Shown piece by piece: positions 54,231-64,000 of a stretch of 64,000 nucleotides of DNA (position 1 is the first letter of the stretch; the number at the start of each line of letters is the position of its first letter). The DNA comes from Eledone cirrhosa (lineage: Eukaryota; Mollusca; Cephalopoda; Octopoda; Eledonidae). The notes below the pieces were generated by a model, which ran no database searches, was not told the DNA's origin, and saw nothing but the letters and a program-made list of their open reading frames with translations. The stretch covers positions 359,411,436 through 359,475,435 of the forward strand of contig OZ024742.1 in NCBI GenBank assembly GCA_964016885.1, given 5' to 3'. Made by a program: the position numbers and the translations under genes.

Positions 54231-55699
54231 GACGCACGTGGTGGATAGAATGTCATGAAATCGCTCCCGTAAGTTTTTGATTTTTAACGTATTTAAATCA
54301 ATTGTGAAATAACAATTCTTAGTACAAATGATACATAAAGCACCGGACTCAACTCTCAGAAAATTCGGATCCATAATATCCAGTTATATCGCTCAAATAT
54401 TTAATTTTGTATTATACATTTTATATTCAAAAAAGAAAATGGTTATAAATGGAAGAAAACCCCCTCTGTCTACACTATATAGAACAGCCAAATAACAGCA
54501 ATTTCACCAACACCACAAACTAGATACACCACCTATCCCATCACCCCTCTGTCTACACTAAATACAACAGCCAGATAACGGCAATTTCACCACCACCACC
54601 ACCAATCCCAGCATAATAATAATAATTACTATTATTATTGTCTCAAGTTTTCACAAAATGTTTAATTCCAATATTAAGATAATATATCAACACATATATT
54701 AAACATACGCGACAAACTGCATAGATACACCGATCAAACAAACTGCAGTCTATTCAACAAAACTCAGTAACGATAACGCCATCACTATAGTCACTGCCGC
54801 CACCACTCCATCCATCATTGCTACCACTATCCCATCAGCGCCGCCACCACTCCTTCATTGCTACCACCACTATTCCCCCATTACCTTCTGTTAACTTACG
54901 AAAGGGGAAGGTGGCGGTATCACTAGACAATATTAATATTTAATTTTGGATCAGGAATGTTATAGTCGAAAAGGAGGAAAATGGCAAAATGGCTAAATAG
55001 CTAAATAGCTAAATGGCTAAGTGGACAGAGAAGATAATTTCACCACCAACACCACCACCACTACCACGCTAAAAACTCTAGTCAAGTTACCTCAACTTCT
55101 ATTTCTACTTCAACTTCAACACCATCACTACAGTACTACGATCACATCACCTCCACCACTGCCTCATTATCGCTACCGCCGCTATTCTCTCCCACTACCT
55201 CCTGCTAAGTACTACTAGCACAGAACCACCACCACCACCACCACCACCACCACCACCACCACCACTGCCCCATTATCACTACCGCCGCTATTCTCTCCCA
55301 CTACCTCCTGCTAAGACATGCATCGTAGTGTCCCCACTAAAAGAGGAAGGCATCAAAATATATAAATAAACTGATTTGATGACCCGGTCAAAAAATCAAA
55401 AAACCAAAAATCAAAATCAAAGCAGCACAGCAACAAAGAAAAACGTAAAGAAAAGAAAAATGAAGAGAAAAACAAACAGACGGACAGAGAAGGGAAGGGA
55501 AAAACTAAGTCAGACATTCAAACATTACATTACAATGAAACTTATGCTTATTCTTTTTTGGGGGGTTTTTTGCCTGTTTGTTTGCTTGTTTATTTATGTT
55601 CGTCTACAGCGTGATAGTGCCACACAAAAATCACTGGGAGTGATGAAATCTCCGGAGGTGATGAAATCACCAGTGGTTATGTAACCATACATTCACCAA
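54231..55699. other. Spacer with CAC-rich minisatellite-like repeats
   Basis: A unit of about 72 bases (CCCTCTGTCTACACTA...GCAATTTCACCA) is repeated at 54470-54528 and 54543-54600. A 55-base unit (CATTATCNCTACCGCCGC...TACCTCCTGCTAAG) is repeated at 55160-55208 and 55270-55315, around a (CCA)n run at 55226-55265. The 102-codon frame at 55376-55684 (Lys-rich, then hydrophobic) has no recognised motif. Confidence 0.7.
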
Positions 55700-55719
55700 T
55701 CCTTGATAAGAGTGTTTAA

Positions 55720-56603
55720 ATGTCGAACCTAAACAGTTCGAATAACGGTGAAGTGGAGACTAGAATGTCATGTGACAGACTCTCACCCAGCAGGTGCTCC
55801 CTGGCTGTCAACCAAATACTTCTGGTGTCGGAGGAAGAAGAAGAAGGAAAGGGACCAGAACCAACTGGACGAAAGAATTGAATAGAACTGTTATGCAATG
55901 TTACCTGAAGAGTAACCCCAAGGAAAAAGGCTATAGGAAACGGATGCATAACATCTGGAACGAAATTGGTCTATTTAAATTAGATGAACAAAAATTGGCC
56001 GGGCAGGCTCGGATAATAAGAACTAATGGGTGGATAAGCGAGCTGGAACTGGAGGAACTGAGCAGAGAGATTAGGTTGGAAATGGAAAGTGGAGTATGCC
56101 AGGCAAACGAGCCAGTGGGAAATGAAGGTGAAGAGGTTGAGAGAACGGATGAACCATCCGAAGCAGACAATGATCTGAATGCTGAAATAAATAATACCTG
56201 GAACAAAGATACGGCCATTGAGGAAATGAATGCTGACGGGCTAGGACAAGATTTGGTTGATATCCTAAACTTAGTGGTAGATGAAATGAACAATGATAGT
56301 GGGAAACCTATAAACCTAAGATTTGTAGACAGGAAAAAGTTAAAAGAAACAACAGCTAAGGTAAACAAGGTCATCCCATACCTTGAGGCGAGGAGCCTTC
56401 ACCAGTGCAACAATATCCTCAAAGTAACAGCAAATGCGGTAAGAAAATTACTTGGCATAAAAGCGAGAGGAAACAACAAACAAGAAAGATCAGAACCTTG
56501 GTGGAAGAAACGACTGAATGGTCAAATCAGGGAAATGAGAAATGACATTGGAAAGCTTGAGTCCCTACTGAATGGGACACTGAAAAACATAGACTGGAAA
56601 TAA
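55720..56603 (+). pseudogene. N-terminal Myb-like region of R2-superfamily copy 3
   Basis: The probable start is the ATG at 55720 (MSNLNSSNNGEVETRMS). The frame shifts inside a GAGGAAGAAGAAGAAGG run near 55835, after which frame 55794-56603 continues with GGRRRRKGTRTNWTKELNRT, a basic Myb-like DNA-binding motif with a central Trp. The rest is acidic and Asn-rich. It ends LKNIDWK at a frameshift; the adjoining frame is already open and reads HRLEIKYKTRRKRLN into the RT region. Confidence 0.7.
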
Positions 56604-56620
56604 AGTACAAAACTAGGAGG

Positions 56621-58293
56621 AAAAGGCTAAATATTATCATAGAGGAACTGAAGCAACGCATTGTAGCAAAGAGTGCAAAAATTAGGCGATACGAGAGCAG
56701 AGTCAGTCAGTATAGACAGAACCGCATGTTTGACAACAACCAGAAGATGTTGTTTGGACTGCTTGAAGGGAAAGAAAGAGGCAACGACTTGATCCCTGAG
56801 GCGGAACAAACTAAGACATTCTGGAGAGGAATATGGGAGCAGGATGTTAAAGATAATGACCAGGCAGTGTGGATTGAGACAGTACAAAAGGAGATTAGTG
56901 AACAGGCACACCAACAAACTGATTTGAGTGTCACAGTTGAAACTCTCAAGAGGCAGGCCAAAAGACTAACCAACTGGAAATCACCAAGCCCAGATGGTGT
57001 GCAGGGGTATTGGATTAAAAATGTAACATCCCTCCACCCGAAACTGACAACCATGTTCAATGACTGCTTGATGTCAGGTGAGGTACCAGAGTGGTTGACA
57101 AAAGGTACCACAGTTCTGGTAATGAAAGACCGAATCAAGGGTAATGATGTTACCAACTATAGACCTATCACATGTCTGTCCGTAATGTGGAAACTGTTGA
57201 CAAGCATTATGTCTGAGGAAATCTACCATCACCTCCACACAAACAACTTGTTACCGGACGAATAGAAAGGATGCCGAAAGATGTCCCGTGGTACAAAGGA
57301 CCAGTTACTTATTGATAAGATGGTAATGAGGAATTGCAAGAGGAGACACACTGGTCTTGCCATGTGATGGATAGACTACAAAAAGGCATTTGACATGGTG
57401 CCTCATTCTTGGATCACCAAAAGCCTAGAGATCTTCAAGGTGGCAGATAACATCAGACAGTTATTGAGCAAAAGCATGAAGTCCTGGAAAACAGTTTATC
57501 ATCAGCTGGAGAATCCTTGGGAGGCGTGAAGATCAAGAGAGGTATCTTCCTGGGAGATAATCTGTCCCCTCTGTTGTTTGTCCTTGCCCTGATGCCCCTG
57601 ACCATTATACTGCGAAAAGTGAGAGCAGGATACAAGTTGGGAAAGGGAGAGCTTACCATCAATCACCTCCTTTTCATGGACGATCTTAAGCTCTTCCGGA
57701 AGAGTGAGATGGAGTTGGATGTGCTTGTTGACACTGTCCGTATTTTCAGCAATGATATATGTATGCAATTTGGTATTAGTAAGTGTGGATTCCTTGTTAT
57801 AAAGAGGGGTAAATTGAGCAGAAGCAACGGAATCCAGGTACCAACAGGTGAGATGATAAAGGAAATTGACACTGAAGAAGGATACAAGTATTTGGGTATT
57901 CTGAAGGCTGATGACATCAAAAAATTGAAGGAATTGATAATATCTGAATACATTCGGAGAGTAAGGAGCGTATTAAAGTCACATCTGAACAGTAGGAATG
58001 ACATAAATGCAGTAAATTCCCGAGCTGTATCTATTATTAGGTACAGTGCGGGAATTCTGAGATGGAATGTTGCTGAACAAAAAGAAATGGATAGGAAGAC
58101 TAGGAAGCTATTGACTATCTACATGTTCCACAAGAGGAGTGATGTCGATAGACTCTACCTAAGGAGATCTGAAGGTGGAAGACGTCTTAACAGCATAGAG
58201 GACTGTGTTCAGATGGAGAAAAACAACCTATACAAATACGTGACCGATAGTAAGGTGCCAATGCTCAGAATTGTACTGAAGGCGGAACAATAG
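56621..58293 (+). pseudogene. Reverse transcriptase region of R2-superfamily copy 3
   Basis: KRLTNWKSPSPDGVQGYW opens the RT, followed by NYRPITCLSVMWKLLT. A stop replaces Gln in NNLLPDE*KGC (57263) and another replaces a residue before WIDYKKAFDMVPHSW (motif A, near 57368). After a frame change near 57500 come GIFLGDNLSPLLF (motif B) and FMDDLKLF (motif C). The thumb follows to IVLKAEQ at 58293. Both stops look like point mutations in an otherwise good frame. Confidence 0.85.
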
Positions 58294-58302
58294 ACCAGGG
58301 GA

Positions 58303-59101
58303 TGTCCAAGGAGGAAATAACAACGAGAAGAAAGAGCAACCTTCATGAAAAATCCCTTCATAGTACCTTCTTTGAGAAAACGGAATTCAGAGATCCACAG
58401 ACATGGAACTGGTTGAGAAGAGGAGACCTTAAAAAGGCCACAGAAGGAATGCTAATGGGTGCGCAAGAGCAGGCACTCAAAACGAAGTGGCTGAAACACC
58501 ATATTTACAAGGAGGAGGCTAGCCCACTGTGCAGGATCTGTGGAGAGAGAGAGGAGACTGTACATCACATTGTATCCGAGTGTAAACACCTAGCCCAGAC
58601 TCACTATAAAGGCTGGAGACATGATGTGATGGACAGGGTGATCCACTGGCACCTATGCAAAGTAAACAATTTACCACATTCTGAGAAGTGGTATGAGCAT
58701 AACCCAGAGTCGGTGATAGAAAACGATCAGGTGAAGGTGCTATGGGATTTTAGGCTACAGACGGACAAGAAACTGGAACACAATAGACCTGACCTGGTGG
58801 TTTTTGACAAGGAAAAAGATCGTGCCTGATTGTGGATGTGGCCTGCCCATTCGACACGAGAGTGCAAGAGAAGGAGAGGGAGAAAATTAACCGATACCAG
58901 GACTTAAAGTGGGAGGTAAAAAGGATTTGGAACTGCCATGAAGTCAAAGTGGTCCCGATTGTCATAGGCGCTCTAGGTACAATCTCAAAGAGTTTCCAAA
59001 GATGGTTAAAGAAAATTGGCCTCGCCCCGCTTTTTGGAACACTTCAAAAGGCATGCTTGCTGGGAACAGCAAGAACTCTCCGATACGTCCTGAATATCTG
59101 A
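58303..59101 (+). pseudogene. Zinc finger and restriction-like endonuclease of copy 3
   Basis: CCHC finger CRICGEREETVHHIVSEC (C-X2-C-X8-H-X4-C), then KWYEHNPESVIENDQVKVLW, HNRPDLVV and LIVDVACPFDTRV, the RPD-X(n)-D core of R2-type endonucleases. A one-base shift near 58828 separates the frame ending KEKDRA from the one with DVACPFD. The C-terminus LLGTARTLRYVLNI matches that of copy 2. Confidence 0.85.
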
Positions 59102-59182
59102 GGCTGCAGGTAGTGGCTTGATATTCATTTCAACAAACTTTCCAGTTAACTAACATCAATGACTGAGACTCAAAGAATACTA

Positions 59183-59222
59183 ATAATAGAAGAAGAAGAA
59201 GAAGAAGAAGAAGAAGAAGAAG

Positions 59223-59271
<49 letters not shown>
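59183..59271. repeat. (AGA)n-(ACA)n microsatellite
   Basis: AGA units followed by AAC units, directly after the 3' UTR of R2-superfamily copy 3. Confidence 0.96.
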
Positions 59272-59272
<1 letters not shown>

Positions 59273-59330
59273 CTTCAGGTACACACTAAACTAAAGAGAC
59301 ATTTCTAACTTCGTTTAAGATACAAGTAAA

Positions 59331-59333
<3 letters not shown>

Positions 59334-59427
<94 letters not shown>
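59334..59427. repeat. (GT)n microsatellite
   Basis: About 46 GT units. Confidence 0.98.
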
Positions 59428-59429
<2 letters not shown>

Positions 59430-60110
59430 AAGTTAAACAGTGTTTGATTAATCATATAAATGCTGATATGTAAAGCTGTATTTTAGTTTCAACTCAAATC
59501 AAAGAACTATTAAACATGTGTATGTAACTATAATTTGTTGACCAGTTTCTAAGTAAGAAGGTTGTTTAGAGGCATTAAGTATTAAAATAATTAGACATTA
59601 CTAGAGTCGATATTGTATCGTTGCCGATCGAATTCTGAGAAAACTAAGTAATACGTTATAAGTATGTAAACACACGTAGACTTGTTGTAATGTCTGGTTT
59701 AGATTAGATATTTTTGCAAGAGTAGCTGATTATGAACTAAGCTAACGTAATTTCTAGTCTCCTTAAAATCTCTTCACACCTGAGTTAGTTCTCATTCAAT
59801 TAGGCAAACTTCCGTTTCGTGTAGTGTGCTGTAAAAACAAAACAAACCCCACAACCCTTCCCTCCCACAACTCTTCCCGCCCAAAAGCAAAAAAAAAACG
59901 AAAAGAAAGACGTAGACAGAATAACGATGCTTTACTGTAGCCAATATATGGAATAATGCAATACTACACAGTGTTTACACAGCATGTCTGTCGATACAAC
60001 AATTGTTCTTGGTATGCTGAACTAACTGTTGTGTAACCACTTCTATCTAACTCATCCCATGGACTGAGTGCTCTACCACTACGGATATTACCTTCCAGTG
60101 TTCCACCACT
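59428..60110. other. Spacer, nothing recognised
   Basis: AT-rich unique-looking sequence, with an A/C-rich segment near 59832-59900. Confidence 0.5.
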
Positions 60111-62435
<2,325 letters not shown>

Positions 62436-62580
62436 TTGTTGTGGCTTCCACTTTATATGTCTATCTACCAACAAACCTATCTATTTATCTATCTATCCAT
62501 TCATCCATCCATTCTTCAATTCCTCCACCCACTCACCAATCTACCAACATATCTATATATTTATCTATATATATAAACAT
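62436..62580. repeat. Degenerate (TATC/CATC)n
   Basis: Scattered CTATCTATC and CATCCATCC units; the source of spurious YLSIY frames. Confidence 0.8.
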
Positions 62581-62633
62581 TTTTTCCAATACCAACCCGC
62601 CCGTCCCTTCAATCTATCTTATTTCTCATTCTT

Positions 62634-62669
62634 TCTTCTGATGAAGGACTAGCATCCGAAACGTTAAGA
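62634..62669 (+). ncRNA. Minimal hammerhead-like motif H4
   Basis: Stem I is TCTT (62634-62637) with AAGA (62666-62669). The core CTGATGA is at 62638-62644. Stem II is GGA (62646-62648) with TCC (62655-62657), with one extra A beside the core. GAA is at 62658-62660. ACGT forms at most a two-pair stem III, and T62665 is at the cleavage position. The CTGATGAAGG...CCGAAACG pattern is that of Penelope-associated hammerheads, which may act only as dimers. Short stems make this call weak. Confidence 0.4.
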
Positions 62670-62778
62670 CCTCCTTCCTGCTATTTCAAGTGTTAACCTA
62701 ATGCATTCCTTCCATATACTGTACCGATTGTGTTCTTATTTATTTCTGTTTACCTTTTACATACAGACATACATATAT

Positions 62779-63553
62779 CACGATAAATTAACGGAGCCAT
62801 AGACTCTCGTTATTCCCTGTCAATAATGTGCTCAAAGGAAAAGGAATCCTGAGCTCTTTAAAATACAATATGTTGAAAAGGTAACACACTAGAGAGAGAT
62901 AGTGCGCCATCAATAAAACAGGGAAAACCACAAGTGTATGGAATCTATAATCCATGGAAGGCAGAGTAGACACACAATAATTAAAAATATAAATTAAAAT
63001 GTGTTACCTTTTCAACATATTGTATTTTAAAGAGCTCAGGATTCTTTCCCTTTGAGCACATTATTGACAGGGAATAACGAGTCTATGGCTCCGTTAATTT
63101 ATCGTGATATTTCACTCCTTATAACAGTCTTTCCTCTCTCTCTGTTTGGTTGAGCACACTTCTTTGAGTGGTTTTTGGGCTGCACTTTCTAGCAGCTCGT
63201 CCCTCAGATACCACTGGTTCACTGCCCTAAACACGCTGTGACAACTCTCTCCCATGTGTAGCTGGACGGTCGCTTTAGAGTTGTTTGAAATGTATAGGCT
63301 TACACACGCTGATGAACCATGGGCTATTTCATTTCAGTCAACAACTTCCTGGCGAAACAGATCTTTTTGAATTTGTACGCGTGTGTTATATAGTTATAGA
63401 GGTGCGTATATCATTTTAATTTATATTTTTAATTATTGTATGTCTACCCTGCCTTCCATGGATTATAGATTCCATACACTGGTGGGTTTTCCCTGTTTTA
63501 TTAGTGGCGCACTATCTCTATCTAGTGTGTTACCTTTTCAACATATTGTATTT

Positions 63554-63555
<2 letters not shown>
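62779..63555. repeat. Foldback with three-part inverted homology
   Basis: 62779-62888 pairs with 63001-63106 (ACGGAGCCATAGACTC and complement). 62860-62993 pairs with 63421-63555 (CCATGGATTATAGATTCCATACAC and complement, about 95%). 63110-63420 is unpaired and unique-looking. The TGTTGAAAAGGTAACACAC segment therefore occurs three times. Confidence 0.9.

Positions 63556-63610
<55 letters not shown>
63556..63610. repeat. (TA)n microsatellite
   Basis: It is followed by GTAGATAAATCTACC, as after the (TA)n at 37560. The two loci share this junction. Confidence 0.93.
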
Positions 63611-63613
<3 letters not shown>

Positions 63614-63801
63614 GATAAATCTACCAAAGATTTACGGTAGTGTAAAATCCGTATGAAGAACTCAATGTAATCCGGATATCATGAAAAGAGAAGATGCATT
63701 CAAAAACTATTTTCGGTGAAAAATAACGGAAAACAGAGTCAAGATAAATTAATAAAGTAATGAATAAACAAAGAAACAGTTCCTTATATTAAAAAAATTC
63801 T
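63611..63801. other. AT-rich spacer before motif H6
   Basis: 63760-63801 continues the homology to the complement of 37740-37780. The rest is unrecognised. Confidence 0.5.
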
Positions 63802-63937
63802 TCATTTTACGATCGTTTCTAGGATATATATGTGTTAGTGTTGGTATGCATATTCTATAGATCTATGTAAAATATTTATACAAACTATCAGAGGGAATAT
63901 ACATACCTACACATATATATGCTGTCTTCAGAAATAA
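63802..63937 (-). ncRNA. Hammerhead-like motif H6, minus-strand copy
   Basis: In complement: stem I is TTATTT (63932-63937) with AAATGA (63802-63807). The core CTGAAGA is at 63925-63931. A long AU-rich stem II runs from 63924 inward and from 63820 inward, with C/A at the first position, A-U at the second (G/U in the 37586 copy) and C/C at the fourth. GAA is at 63817-63819, stem III is ACG/CGT with an AT loop, and A at 63808 is at the cleavage position. Confidence 0.5.
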
Positions 63938-64000
63938 TGATATTTGTTTATTGAAAAAAACAAAGATTTAATACAATAGGTCTGTTTGGGAACAGGTTTT

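Larger units (their letters stand above)
55700..59182 (+). mobile_element. R2-superfamily LINE, copy 3 (plus strand, defective)
   Basis: About 3.45 kb with the same domain order as copy 2 but well diverged: Myb-like N-terminus (55720-56603), RT (about 56621-58293), zinc finger and endonuclease (58303-59101). The exact 5' end is uncertain. The 3' UTR of about 80 bases leads into AGA/AAC microsatellites. It is broken by at least five frameshifts or stops. Confidence 0.85.

Noticed and set aside
55376..55684. 102-codon frame with a basic start and a hydrophobic stretch
   Set aside because: No recognisable motif, low-complexity Lys-rich start, and it lies just upstream of a LINE; coding support is lacking.

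Overview
The window looks like a repeat-dominated stretch of a cephalopod (octopus-like) genome. The evidence is a set of tRNA-derived SINEs of the type known from octopus and squid, long (TA)n, (CT)n and (ATT)n tracts, and many non-LTR retrotransposons. I found no convincing host protein-coding gene. Almost every long reading frame belongs to a LINE, and most are broken by frameshifts or stops.

Layout. 1-5020: two head-to-tail, minus-strand LINE copies of the R2 superfamily (restriction-like endonuclease type). 5053-12032: a plus-strand Tx1/L1-type LINE (A), interrupted by a nested minus-strand LINE (7962-9616) and fused to a CAC/CAT repeat. 12791-18147: SINEs, foldback repeats and microsatellites. 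18148-30507: three head-to-tail Tx1-type LINEs (E1-E3) plus a 3' fragment (E4). 30508-38208: SINEs, foldbacks and hammerhead-like repeats. 38209-54207: a head-to-tail array of three more Tx1-type LINEs on the minus strand (B, D, C), separated only by (ATT)n tracts. 54231-59271: minisatellite-like DNA and a third R2-superfamily LINE on the plus strand. 59272-64000: foldbacks, (TA)n tracts and more hammerhead-like motifs.

Two patterns stand out. First, the Tx1-type LINEs sit in microsatellites. One group (A, B, C, D) abuts (ATT)n at its 5' ends, and the two complete 3' ends also run into (ATT)n. The other group (E copies and the nested copy) ends in AAAGAAA followed by TATCTAT or TCTATC. This explains the tandem arrays, because each insertion leaves or extends the microsatellite that receives the next one.

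Second, the non-LINE repeats carry at least seven hammerhead-ribozyme-like motifs (type I topology, very short stem III) in different sequence families. Most lie inside or beside large inverted repeats, or between short direct repeats. The best is at 13519-13601, with a stem I of about 21 pairs. Another family has three copies in which stem II covaries. They resemble the hammerheads known from Penelope-like elements and retrozymes, but no Penelope reverse transcriptase or GIY-YIG frame is visible, so they are probably non-autonomous. All fold claims were made by eye and need a covariance-model search.
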